Position numbers and translations under genes: made by a program
In this document: piece by piece, positions 1-9,876 of the stretch
How the letters are laid out: each line of letters opens with the position of its first letter
Numbering within the stretch: position 1 is the stretch's first letter
Notes under the pieces: generated by a model
What the model saw: only the letters and a program-made list of their open reading frames with translations
Databases searched by the model: none
What the model was told of the DNA's origin: nothing
NCBI RefSeq assembly: GCF_028453695.1
Contig: NC_135780.1
Span: 5,208,001 to 5,272,000, forward strand
Length of the DNA stretch: 64,000 nucleotides
Source of the DNA: Augochlora pura
Taxonomy: Eukaryota; Arthropoda; Insecta; Hymenoptera; Halictidae
Direction of reading: 5' to 3'

Positions 1-700
1 AGCATTTTGAGATCTTTTTTTATCGTTTCGAAGCATCTTGGAGCGTCTTGGAGCGTCTCGAAACATTTTGAAACGTCTTTCAGCAACTAGACGAGTCTCA
101 AAGCGTCTCGAAGCGGCTCAGAGTGTCTTGGAATTTTTGTTAACATTTCGAAGCGTTTTGGAGCTTCTTCGCGTGGTGGCTCGTCGCGTCTCGAAACATC
201 TTGGAATGTCGTTTGGCGTCTCGAAGCGCTCAAAGCATCTTAAAATCTTCTTTAACATTCCGAAGCGTCGTGGAGCATCTTCGATAGCGTCTCGAAATAT
301 CACAAGACGTCTTTTAATATCTGAGAACGTCTCGAAGCACCGCGAAGCGTCTTTTAGCACTTCGAAGTATCTCTAAGCGTCTTAGAATCGTCTTTAACAT
401 TCCGAAGCGTCGCGGAGGCTCTTCGATAGCGTCTCGAAACATCACAAGACGTCTTTTAATATCTAAAAACGCCTCGATTTACCTCGAAGCGTCTGAATAT
501 TTCGAAGCGTCTTTTAGCACTTTGAAGCATCTCTAAGCGTCTTAAAATCGTCTTTAACATTCCGAAGCGTCGCGGAGCATCTTCGATAGCGTCTCGAAAC
601 ATCGCGAGACGTCTTTTAATATCTAAAAACGCCTCGATTTACCTCGAAGCACAGCGAAGCGTCTGAATATTTCGAAGCGTCTTTTAGCATCTCGACGCGT
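1..700. repeat. Degenerate satellite with higher-order period
   Basis: The block is built from diverged short monomers of the CGAAGCGTCTT / TCGAAACAT type, each about 10-20 bp. A larger unit is superimposed: the string TTTAACATTCCGAAGCGTCG starts at 251, 393 and 553, giving periods of 142 and 160 bp, and each copy continues with TCTTCGATAGCGTCTCGAAA and AGACGTCTTTTAATATCT. The array is cut by the window start, so its full length is unknown. Open frames on both strands through it (for example 38-376 on the plus strand) follow from repeat periodicity and show no protein-like composition. Confidence 0.85.
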
Positions 701-1047
701 CCACGCGGATCTTTAAGGTCTCGGAGCGTCTCCGTGCGGTGTCTCCTGCGGCGAAAACGAATTGTTGTTCCACGCGGTCGGCTATACATCGAGGTAATTA
801 AGTGCTGACCCCACGGTAATTCCATTATCGCTGCCATCGTTGTCCGGCAGAGCCGGGAAATCCGATTACCCGCAGGCGACTCGACGTCGCGCTTTACGCG
901 TACGTATCAGCGAGCAAGGAACACACGCCGCGCGCCGTACCTTCCTGAATTTATAAGATTTGTAACGCGCGCGGGTTTTCGTCGAATACACGATTACCCC
1001 TCGGGGCTACTTAATTGCGCGAGCACCATCGCGGTTATGGATGCCAC

Positions 1048-1086
<39 letters not shown>

Positions 1087-2250
1087 AGAACGCCTGACAC
1101 CGTTTCATCCATTACCGCGGTGGAAACGCAGTTGATCGAACAAATTAAACGTCTGTCGCAATGGTTCTTCGTTGATTGGACGCGCAAAATGTCTTCCACG
1201 TTGTTGAAAAAAAAAGTATGGAAATTAATCGAGCCGTGTCTACGCGAAGCGCCGTGGGGATATTTTCAATTGAATTTTTTCATTAACCTAAAGATTATTG
1301 AAACGAAGATTCGCATGCGAATGAAATAAATTCTATTTTTACAATGTAACTAATTATTGTTTTATAGGTGTATATATATTGTTAGCTTGTTTTATCAATC
1401 CTCTTTTTCAAGTATCATCAGCTGTTTCGTTCCGTTTCTTTTCGATCTATTTCTTTCGTAATATTTGTCACCAGATTTTGCAATCCTAATCTAACGAAAG
1501 AATTCCCCTAGAATTGAACACTTTCGATACAACCTATATCCAGGATATATAAAGTGTGTCAGATTCGCTTCCCGACACAATTCCATTCCATTCCAGAAAC
1601 GGACGACGTTATTTTGACCGTGTAAAGCAACTGCGTTTTTATAGGCGATCGCGACATGCAAGTCACTTATCGATTACCGCAAATAAGTATAGACGTGAAA
1701 ACCACGCCAACCTGAATTCATAATCTCCGTTGCATGTTCTCTTACCTAGATACCTATTGCCGTTTCGACCGATCGTAATTCCGGCCATTAAGACGAACAC
1801 GCATTAATAATCTCGTTGTCAACGATTCGCTAATATAAAAATATATATGTATATATATAAAAATCGAAAGCACGAGAATTCAATAATCCATAAAGTCGAA
1901 CATAAAAATCTGTTACCCGTCGAGATCCGTTCGCGATTTATGTTTCGCTCGTCGAAGTGGTAACAAATATTTCTGATAACCCGGCGATGTTAATTAGCCC
2001 GGATGCCTCGGGTTCGAGTGGATCCTGTACTCCGTTAATGGTGATTTTATGCGAAACAATATTTCCTACGATAATTTCGGTGTTCGGAATGTTTCACACA
2101 TCCGGGGACACGGTTTCGGTCACTTCGAAATCGGTGGAACACGTCGAGATGATGAACGGGACAACATTCTGATCGGAACGTCAAATTGAAATTCGTATTC
2201 GACGAAGGCTGCTTCTGGCGAACCGGTAAGCATTTGTAGGACCGATGTAA
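701..2250. other. Noncoding stretch, no gene recognised
   Basis: A CpG-rich part (about 701-1130) passes into AT-rich DNA. It contains the GA microsatellite listed separately and a TATATA run near 1840-1862. The plus-strand frame at 1015-1329 (104 codons) starts before and runs through the GA repeat and resembles no family I know. A minus-strand reading of 1957-2260 looks superficially protein-like but needs a stop and a frameshift to be bridged, so it is not called. Confidence 0.5.
1051..1086. repeat. (GA)n microsatellite
   Basis: About 15 uninterrupted GA dinucleotides run into a short G tract (GGGGGGAGAA). It is one of many GA/CT repeats in this window. Confidence 0.95.
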
Positions 2251-2297
2251 GGTGATATAGACGCCCAAAGAAAAAGATAGCGCGCGCGTGCTATCTT
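2251..2297 (-). repeat. Diverged copy of a 24-bp dispersed motif, with small hairpin
   Basis: Read on the minus strand, this segment contains GCTATCTTTTTCTTTGGG, closely matching the motif that is exact at 2830-2853 and 3847-3870. The motif edge also forms a perfect 8-bp stem, AAGATAGC (2274-2281) with GCTATCTT (2290-2297), around an alternating GC loop. Function unknown. Confidence 0.6.
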
Positions 2298-2366
2298 CAA
2301 TTTCTCGCGTTATAATTATAGTCTTTCAGTGGCACATTTCCTGTACCATAATTGTAACGCGAGACG

Positions 2367-2534
2367 TTAACACCTTCGTCGACAGGTCACCCATATCTGG
2401 GCGACATTCATTTCTGACCAATTTTGAAAATTCATTTTTATTGCAATATATTCGAGCAAATTCGACTATGATTTTTCGAGTTCTAATGTCATCCCCTATG
2501 ATAAATGTCAACTTTTTAGTTTCATTTTAATTAA
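2367..2534 (+). mobile_element. TTAA-type non-autonomous element, family B (copy 1)
   Basis: It begins at TTAA (2367-2370), and the near-palindrome GTCACCCATATCTGGGCGAC (2386-2405) follows 15 bp later. Downstream, ACCAATTTTGAAAATTCATT and the following CAATATATTCGAGCAAATTCGACTA match the element at 55358-55629, and the similarity continues to ATGATAAATGTCAACTTT. The right end is lost or overwritten by the next element, which starts at 2535. Inferred to be a piggyBac-like MITE from the TTAA boundary; no transposase is encoded. Confidence 0.65.
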
Positions 2535-2755
2535 TTAACCTTTTTCACTCGAAACCATCATGGATGTTACCTACCGGCGCTTATAAACATTTATATTATT
2601 ATATAGTATATATAATATTATTATAATAATATTCGATTTATATGAATTTGCAGACATCGAGAAATAGTAGCAAATCGCTAATAAACTTTAATATTTAGTC
2701 ATATACCAAAATTACGACGTCCCCTGAGAGGGGACAACCGATTGCAAAGGGTTAA
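2535..2755. mobile_element. TTAA-bounded MITE with imperfect terminal inverted repeats
   Basis: The element is bounded by TTAA at 2535-2538 and 2752-2755. The left terminus CCTTTTTCACTCG and the reverse complement of the right terminus, CCCTTTGCAATCG, match at 10 of 13 positions. A subterminal palindrome GTCCCCTGAGAGGGGAC lies at 2719-2735, 16 bp inside the right TTAA. A weaker one, CCATCATGG, lies 16 bp inside the left TTAA. The middle is AT-rich with no coding potential. TTAA target preference is the established hallmark of piggyBac-family transposition; the assignment itself is inference. Confidence 0.75.
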
Positions 2756-2829
2756 ATTGCTTTAATTATATGGAGATTTTATTGTCTAATCGTCGGCGAC
2801 GAATGCGTTAACGATAACACCCGTGCGCC

Positions 2830-2853
2830 ATCTTTTTCTTCGGGAGTGTACAT
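2830..2853 (+). repeat. 24-bp dispersed motif, copy 2
   Basis: The 24 bp starting ATCTTTTTCTTCGGGAGTGT are identical to 3847-3870. The preceding 8 bp (CGTGCGCC versus CGTGTGCT) are also related. Read on the opposite strand it encodes MYTPEEKD-like residues, but neither copy sits in a longer recognisable protein. Downstream flanks of the two copies diverge abruptly. Confidence 0.8.
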
Positions 2854-3846
2854 CGCCAACGAATTTTTCATATGCAATAAAGTTTGTTCGTCCGTCTTCG
2901 ACCGGTTTGTTTGCATTTTTCGTTCTCGCCAGATCCGCGGCCCGGTTAAAAAACCTCGGACGTTGGGCGAATTATTTTCTAACGCAATTCTAGACAAAAC
3001 ATCGCCTGGTCAATGTAAAACCGCGTGCATCGCAAAACAAACTTGCCCGATTCAACAAAAAGCACGGATCGAAATAGAACGGCTCGATTTTATTTCGCGG
3101 CTGTTTGGATTCTCCCCGTCGTATCGTTCGAACAGGTGCGCGAGAATTTTTTTAACAAAAATCCAAAGTGAAATCACTTCTTTCTCCCTCGGCCTCCGAC
3201 GCTTTCGCAAGCGTCGTTTACAAGCATCCACTTTACATACTTGCAGAATTATCGCGTTAACTGTCACATCAATGTCCATAAACGTCCGACGAAATCAGAA
3301 CAACTTGTTTAATAATATAGCCGGTTGAGTATAAAACGCTCTCGCGCGGCTCGTGAAACCTGAAAACGTTCGACTTGCTCGTTGCATTGTCATCGAAATT
3401 GCTTTTTTCATTTTTAAATTTGTTAGGGATGTTTCTTTTTCTTTATTTATTCACGAGGAAACCGATTTGCAAAATGTTACAGTAGGAAGCAGAATTGAAT
3501 AGATATTTTTAAAACGGTATCACTCTTTTAAAATTGCTCCAAGATTTTTTTCTGTAAATTTAAGAGTCGGTGTTACAATGAATGAAATACTTTTTTTAAA
3601 TTTTACTATTGTAATAGAAGAATGTTTGTGCCTGAGCTTGTAATGAAAATTGAAAAAATGCATTTGGTACTTCTCGATAAATTATACTATACATATTGAA
3701 AGTTTTATCGAAATGATTTCAATGAAATTCGTGAAAAACTATGACCATTAACTATTTACAGCTGATGTCAAGATCATCCGATTTCGATGGAAATATACAT
3801 ATAAGTTACCATAAATTATCAAAGGCATCTTGGATAAGCGTGTGCT

Positions 3847-3870
3847 ATCTTTTTCTTCGGGAGTGTACAT
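3847..3870 (+). repeat. 24-bp dispersed motif, copy 3
   Basis: Identical over 24 bp to 2830-2853 and in the same orientation, about 1.0 kb further on. Flanking DNA is unrelated apart from 8 bp upstream. It may be the surviving piece of an old transposon or a local duplication. Confidence 0.8.
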
Positions 3871-6228
3871 TCGAAGGCAAAAATCGCAGGAGAGTCCCAG
3901 GGAACGCTAAAACTAGTCCCGCAGAATATTTCGTTCGCACGGTCTCATTTAAATTGCCGTTCCCCTGGCCAGAGGGGTTCGAGCCGCCGTATAATAGTCG
4001 CGTTTTCTATAGACTATGTCCTATAGTCTGTTTCAATGTTTCACCGATAATTGCGCGGCGCGGTAACACGAACAAGTTAGCGATTCCTTAAGGGATGGAT
4101 TTCGAAACCGGTTCCGCATTATGCGCCATTCTCACCCCGAGGCGCTTCTGAAAGTTCGCTGTCGGCCTTTTTATTTTCCACGGGCGAGAAAGGGGTGGTC
4201 AAGGAGGCGAGCGAGCGAGCGCCGATCGATTTCAATAGCCGTGTTAATTCTGCTCGACGGTTGCAACATTCTTCGACCGGTCCTTCCAATTTGAATTAAC
4301 CCCACCACTTTATTCCGGCCCGATGATACGGCCCCGACATCTGCTATTTGAAATTGTACACGGATCTTCGTGCTGACACGGCGGACACGTTTGAAAACAA
4401 CGATCCAGTTAGCGTCTAATCGTTGGCAACCTTTCTTCGACAGATTCTAAATTGAAATTAATTCGTAATTTCTATATTTTTTTTATTTCGTCGAGGATTA
4501 TTGAGACTTGTGCTCAGAATTTCAGGTTTTGCTTTTGTAAAAAGTTCTTGCAAATATATTATCTTTCAAAAATATTGAACGTTTATTGTTCGTTATAAGA
4601 CATGCATACCGAGTTCTTAAGAAATTAATATCATTTACAAGCATTCGAAGAAAATTGTTCCTCGTTTTCTATAAAAATTTCAATTTCTCAATCACGAATA
4701 GAAAATTTTATTAAAGAAATCCGCGATCGAAAAATTATTAAATAAATCCGCGCAAGCACACACGCACACATTGTTCTTCTTCCGTTCAACGTGAACATTA
4801 TTTTTCGCATCCTCCAGCAAAGTTACACGATTGTACGCGGTATGGTCGAAACCGTTCGTTTCCAATCATTCAAACGGAAAAGAATGAACAACTCGAAACG
4901 CAAACTCGGGATGCTACTATTTCGACGATCGCCGGCATACTCCCGCATCTGGCAAGCTAGTTACTAATCAATTCCCGCGCGAAGGCATCAACACTATGAT
5001 TACATCGCATACCGACACGTCAGAGCGCGCGAACGGTGCATGTACGCGTGGAATTCAAGCGGGCGCGCGCGTACACCTTCCCCGTTGAAATTCGAAGTCA
5101 TTTCTAATACAGTAATTGCCTCGAACGGTGGAGCGGGGAGCGGGGAGAGGGAGGGAGGGCAGGGAGAGGGACTGGCATCGGTTCAGATTGCGTTCGTCAG
5201 CGAACCGTTTCCGTTCCTAGCCGGATGATTTATCTGCTTCGTTTTCATTTCGCATCCTCATTTTGCAGTGCCGCGCGCGAAATTTTCACGCCGCGTGACT
5301 CACCGGCTCGGTCCTCTTTTACGTCGAAGACGATTTTCCTCGACGCGGACTAGATTTTCACCGACCATCGCTGACCGTTCCATTACATATACCATTCGCG
5401 ACACCAGAATATACTAAATATCATAACTCGGTTGGAAGTTATAGGTTTTTTCTTCTATATTAGAAATTTTATTTATTATTTTATATTTTCAATCATGATT
5501 AATAATGATTACTGCGAGGATTTTTGTGGGAAATAGAAATTATCTGCGCCGAACGCACGAATTTTAAACTAAACAACAAGTTCATATTTTGTTTAATTTA
5601 AAATTAACACGTCAAGATTTTTTATTATTTTAATCTTGTTTCCGTTTAAAATTTACCCAAAATTCGCAGTCTAATAATAAATTATTCTGCATTCTATTTT
5701 TAGGCATTTTGAAATTATCTTTGTCCTCGTGGATATCTATTTCCTATTATTTTTGACCAAGTCACCAAAGACGTTAAAAAATTGACCAAAATCCCAAAAA
5801 ATTGGTTTGTTATTTATTATTCACTTATTACTTACTTATTTAGAATCGAACTGTTCAAAAATCATATTCTAAACGAATTAATTCAAATATTTAAATATTC
5901 CAACAGACCTAACGATAATTTAATTATCCAGTGTTGTTCCAAACTAAACAAAATTGCTGAGTAAATAAAATCTATATTTCAGTTTATATTTCATTATTCA
6001 CACAAAGAACAATTTTATTTATACTCAATTTCTGCCTCACAAAATCTTCTCAGGAAACAATGATTTTCCGCAAAGGTCCGTCAATATATTGCAAAAGATT
6101 AGGATCTCCCGGATTACACGGGAACCGTTCTCGAAACCACGATATTCCTCGAAGGTCGGCAGACACCGAGGTTCTCTTCCCCCGTGCACTCATTACCACC
6201 CCTTCTAATCCTAGCTTCTTGTTGTTTT
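3871..6228. other. Noncoding stretch, no gene recognised
   Basis: AT-rich DNA is interrupted by CpG-rich patches near 4100-4260, 4960-5060 and 5260-5350. A G-rich run at about 5128-5170, made of GGGGAG and GGGAGGG units, could form a G-quadruplex. No exon, RNA gene or element boundary is recognised. Confidence 0.5.
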
Positions 6229-6264
6229 TTTCTCTCTCTCCCTCTCTCTCTCTCTCTTTCTCTC
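6229..6264. repeat. (CT)n microsatellite
   Basis: Nearly pure TCTC repeat, interrupted by CC and TTT. Confidence 0.9.
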
Positions 6265-6423
6265 GACTGCAGTGTACGAGGTCTAAGAAACACGACTTCG
6301 TCGTAGTCGCGCGGCTGGCTCGCCGGTGTAATTATGCTGCGCAGTGATTGGCGTGGTTCATGGAACAGAGGGTGCAAGCGTGGCTAAGCACGAGGGTAGC
6401 GGCGGTCTTGGCGGAGCGCGCGC

Positions 6424-6430
6424 TAGAGAG

Positions 6431-6474
<44 letters not shown>

Positions 6475-6620
6475 AGAGAGAAAGCTAGAAAGAGAGAAAT
6501 AGAGAGAGAAGGAGAGAAAGAGAGAAATAGAGCGAGAAGGAAAGAAAGAGAGAGGAAGCTAGAAAGAGAGAAATAGAGAGAGAGAAGGAGAGAAGGAACG
6601 AGACTCGGGGGTGGCCGTGG
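6424..6620. repeat. Polypurine GA-rich tract of about 190 bp
   Basis: A pure (GA)n core at about 6435-6470 extends into purine-rich variants with GAAAGAGAGAAATAGAGAG units to about 6600; pyrimidines are rare on this strand. Long mirror-symmetric polypurine tracts can form triplex DNA, and GA arrays bind GAGA-type factors in insects (established). The minus-strand open frame of 176 codons across it is a run of Ser/Leu from the repeat, not a gene. Confidence 0.9.
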
Positions 6621-7310
6621 GGCGAAGGAGAGGGTTTTTAGCTCGAATTCATTAGAAGTAAAAATCGATAGGCGACGCTCTCGCTGCCTCCGCCGGCAAC
6701 GTTTCGCTTGGCAAAAAGAATGTGAGAGCATTGCCACCCCTCCTCCTCCTCCTCCACCTCCCTCCTTCCTTTCTACTATACTCGCAGCTCTCGCCCTGTT
6801 GTTCTCCATCTTTCTCTGGAAGCCCACCCCTCGCGCTCCGCCGCGTCTTCTTTCCCCGCAAGAATTGTAGCTAACCGGGCTGCTTCTGCGAGGCGATACT
6901 CGGGTGCTCGAAAAAAGGAAAAAAGGGAAAAGAAAAAAAAATAGCACGGCCAACGACGGAATTTTACTGTCACGACCGGCGGGGGTGGGCGTTTATTCCT
7001 CTTCTTGCCCTTTTCTGGGCAGGGGAGGGGTGGGGGGCAGGCATCGCTTCGAGCGGAAATCTGCTTTCTGTCCTGCCAGGCTGTGCAACTTTGATAGGCG
7101 GTTCTTGTCTCGACCAAGGTTAACGGCTTGAAAAATTGCCCGCGTCACCTCGATATTTTACATGCCCGTGCTATAGCGCCGTCGTCTCGATTATCCGAAC
7201 CTTCGATACTTGAGTCCTTTGTCGTCCGTGTACGATGGAAATTGATTGCAACGATAGCAAAGATCCGACGTTATGTTTCTGTTACAATGATTTCTGTGAC
7301 AGTTTTCTTT

Positions 7311-7410
7311 NNNNNNNNNNNNNNNNNNNNNNNNNNNNNNNNNNNNNNNNNNNNNNNNNNNNNNNNNNNNNNNNNNNNNNNNNNNNNNNNNNNNNNNNNN
7401 NNNNNNNNNN
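7311..7410. other. Assembly gap of exactly 100 N
   Basis: One hundred consecutive N bases. A round 100 is the conventional placeholder for a scaffold join of unknown length, so the distance and even the adjacency of the flanks is uncertain. Frames that cross it are artefacts. Confidence 0.98.
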
Positions 7411-7830
7411 TGACAAAAATTACCCTGTCAACTGTACAAAATTGTTGAATCTAAAAAATAGTTATATCACCCGAATCTGGTATTAACAATCTCTTTTTTC
7501 TGAATAAAACTGTCTCGAGATATAACAGACGAGATATAACGTCACAACGAACAATAACACTTTCTAATTTCTTCTCTAGCAGCTCCATTATAATTACTAT
7601 TTATCGATTATTCAGAATATCAATTTACTTAATAAATCCGAGCAGATCCAGTATTTTATTCTCTCCAAGATCCTCTTTCACCATATTCTCTGTTCCGCGT
7701 TTTCTCGAGGCGCGTTACGTTTCGATTCCTTTTTTCAAAAATATCATCGCGATTTTATTACGTAAAAGGGCGAAGAAACTTGCGGAGAGGAAAGTAAACA
7801 TTCGAGAAATAATTGGGCAGCCGTGGAAGT

Positions 7831-7872
7831 CGGAGGAGGAGGAGGAGGGGGAGAAGGAGGAGGAGGAAGGGA
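7831..7872. repeat. (GGA)n purine repeat
   Basis: GGAGGAGGAGGAGGAGGGGG is followed by more GGA units; a short trinucleotide array with G-quadruplex potential. Confidence 0.9.
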
Positions 7873-7983
7873 TCGGACGGAGGAGGTAAATTGGATCGCA
7901 GGATGGAACTCGGCCAGCCGGCCGATAACTTCGCCGCGTTTTAGTTGCAGTTGCAAGCGGCGGGGGTGTGTTTTTTTGCGCGC

Positions 7984-8003
7984 GGGGGGGGGGGGGGGGG
8001 GGG
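7984..8003. repeat. Poly(G) run of 20
   Basis: Uninterrupted G20. Its length is prone to sequencing and polymerase error, so frames through it are unreliable. Confidence 0.95.
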
Positions 8004-9034
8004 TGCCAGGTTATTGAAAGCAATCCGATCCGGAGAAAAACGGGTCCGGGGACCCACGTAATCCACGGCGATTTTTTTTCTCTCCCCGCGAGGCCGGGGA
8101 CCGGTGTTATACCGGCGACCCTACGAGACACGAGGCTGCAAATGTCGCATTGTGGACCGGCCAATAAAGTCGCTCGTTCGCCCACGCAACACCCGGAGGG
8201 CCGCCGCCGCCGCCGCCGACGCCGCTGCTCTCGGCCGACGGAGAAAGGAAGAGGAGCGGGTTACGACGAGGAACGAGGAGGCGAGTGGAAGCTTAGAAGG
8301 CGCTATTGGAAACGCGCCTTGTCGTAAATGCCTCGACTTCGCGTCGTTTCTTTCTCTTTCCCTCGTCTCTCCCCCCCTCTTTCTTTTTTCTCTTCCCTCT
8401 TTCTTTTTTTCTCCCCCCGCCCGCCGCCCCGCCGCCGCCGGCCGCGCGAGGCTGGAAGTGCTTCTTGCTCAAAGACGCAAGGTCGGCTCGTGGGTGGCAA
8501 CGATAATAATTATTGCCAGGTTGGGGGGGTTTCCGAACGATCGATCGACGATCTCGGATTTGCCAGCGAGATCTTCGCGGGATCACCTTTATTTCTTGTT
8601 GGCGGCGCAGCTTTATCACCCGGGGACCCTGGGCCCTCGATGCGTTTTTCAGCATCCGGTCGAACAAAAAGAGAACGACGGACCAGCGCGTATACACAAT
8701 TTTGCATTTAATACCCGCTGTACTTTATGCTGATCAAGAACCCGGCCTCGCCCCGCCGCGACGTGAAATTTTTACGACGGCATAGTTCTCTCGTCGGCGT
8801 GTATTCGGCGTTATTGAGCATCGCGCGACCCGCGAACGATGATCCGCGAAACGTTTCTCTCTCTCTCTCTCTCTCTCTCTCCGTGTAACCGTCTACCACG
8901 AACCGTGAGATTCGATGATTTTTATCGATCGAATCCGGATAGATAATAAAACGGCCGTAAAGCAACCGAACACGACCGATTCTCTCTCCACGTAACGCGC
9001 GCGACACCTCTCCGCGGATTTCGCGGACTTTCGA
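8004..9034. other. CpG-rich noncoding stretch with simple repeats
   Basis: High-GC DNA contains a (CCG)n run at 8200-8228, pyrimidine-rich blocks at about 8340-8420 and a pure (CT)n run at 8855-8881. Many overlapping open frames occur in every frame, as expected where stop codons are rare; none has a recognisable domain. It could be a CpG-rich regulatory or untranslated region, but nothing in the sequence decides this. Confidence 0.5.
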
Positions 9035-9066
9035 TTAACCCTTTGCTCGACATCGATCCAAGGGGA
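9035..9066 (+). mobile_element. Solo terminus of a TTAA-type element
   Basis: TTAACCCTTTGCTCGACATC matches the CCCTTTGC-type left end of the other TTAA elements here. It is followed by an imperfect palindrome (CATCGATCC...GGATGATC) at the usual subterminal position. No partner end is obvious nearby. Confidence 0.5.
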
Positions 9067-9166
9067 TGATCACCCTGTTCGACGCTTTAAACAACGCGGT
9101 CGTTTCCTCTGCATGTCAGTCGACGCTTGCAAATTAATTATTATTATTATTAATTCAACAAGGGGA

Positions 9167-9622
9167 TCAACCCTTTGCGCTCGAGCGGCGCCATTAACAC
9201 TAGGTTTACGGAGTAATAAAAGCAGCCGTTTTATATATGTTTATGAAAGTAACGATTTATTCTAATCGTTAGTGTAATCGATAAATGAATAAATATAAAT
9301 AATTATAGTAAATATAATCGATAAATAAGCAATAAATGTATCTTTGAAATCTGAATAATAGTACGTTAACAAATCAGTGACCCGTCATTTCGACGGATTC
9401 CGTAAATCTAGTGTTAAAATTGCCATACGTGCCAAAATGATTTTTATAGATATTGCCAAAATTGAAAAAATTGTTGAAAGTTTAACTGTTACCTGAGTCA
9501 CGGAGACTCGATGTCTTATATACATACAATTAATTTTGTTATATAAAATTGAAATATCAGAGGCCGGAGAAATTATTTCAGATTTCCAGTTGAAACGGCT
9601 TCGAGCGGTAAAAAGGAGTTAA
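9167..9622. mobile_element. Family A TTAA-type element carrying a nested MITE
   Basis: The left end is a decayed TCAA followed by CCCTTTGCGCTCGAGCGGC; the right end is CTTCGAGCGGTAAAAAGGAG followed by TTAA (9619-9622). The termini are inverted relative to each other around the CGCTCGA core. The right half (TTATATAAAATTGAAATATC, then CAGATTTCCAGTTGAAACGG) recurs at about 17930-18037 and 57596-57771. A second, complete MITE is inserted at 9194-9417, so the element's own length is about 230 bp. Confidence 0.7.
9194..9417. mobile_element. Complete TTAA MITE nested inside family A element
   Basis: Flanked by TTAA at 9194-9197 and 9414-9417. The terminal inverted repeats are CACTAGGTTTACGGA on the left and CACTAGATTTACGGA on the reverse complement of the right, 14 of 15 identical. 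The palindrome CCGTCATTTCGACGG (9382-9396) lies 17 bp inside the right TTAA. The interior is AT-rich without coding capacity. The well-preserved ends and the nested position show it inserted after the surrounding element. Confidence 0.85.
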
Positions 9623-9837
9623 GACCGAGGTAACAGAAAAGGTTAATAAGAAAATCCATAACGCTAATTTCCAGATCCATCAAGCGTATCGAATCGCATC
9701 ACGTGGATCGAGGGGACAGGCCGTTTACATTTTTCCGCGGGCACGATAAATATTCCGGCAACGTCGCCGCGCATTAGTAGAGCTTAACAGTAGGAAGCGA
9801 TCTGCAAAGACGATCGTCGATTGGTAGAAAGAGATAG

Positions 9838-9876
9838 AGTAAGAGAGAGCGAGAGAGAGAGGGAGAGAGAGAGAGA
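9838..9876. repeat. (GA)n microsatellite
   Basis: Interrupted GA repeat (AGAGAGAGCGAGAGAGAGAG...). Confidence 0.9.

Noticed and set aside
1015..1329. 104-codon frame starting before and running through the GA repeat
   Set aside because: The start of the frame is microsatellite-encoded and the remainder is not recognisable.
1957..2268. Minus-strand reading with protein-like segments on either side of a stop
   Set aside because: Requires joining across a frameshift and a stop, and matches no family I know. The open run of about 47 codons is within chance expectation.
2846..3328. Plus-strand open frame of 160 codons containing EFFICNKVC and CPIQQKARIEIERL
   Set aside because: One of the longer frames outside simple repeats, but no domain is recognised, two antisense frames overlap it, there is no splice or promoter context, and its first codons lie on the dispersed 24-bp motif. 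It could be chance; RNA-seq would decide.
8104..8733. 209-codon plus-strand frame in CpG-rich DNA
   Set aside because: At least eight frames on both strands overlap it; it contains pyrimidine-tract and CCG-repeat-derived runs (Phe/Leu/Ser, Ala) and no domain.
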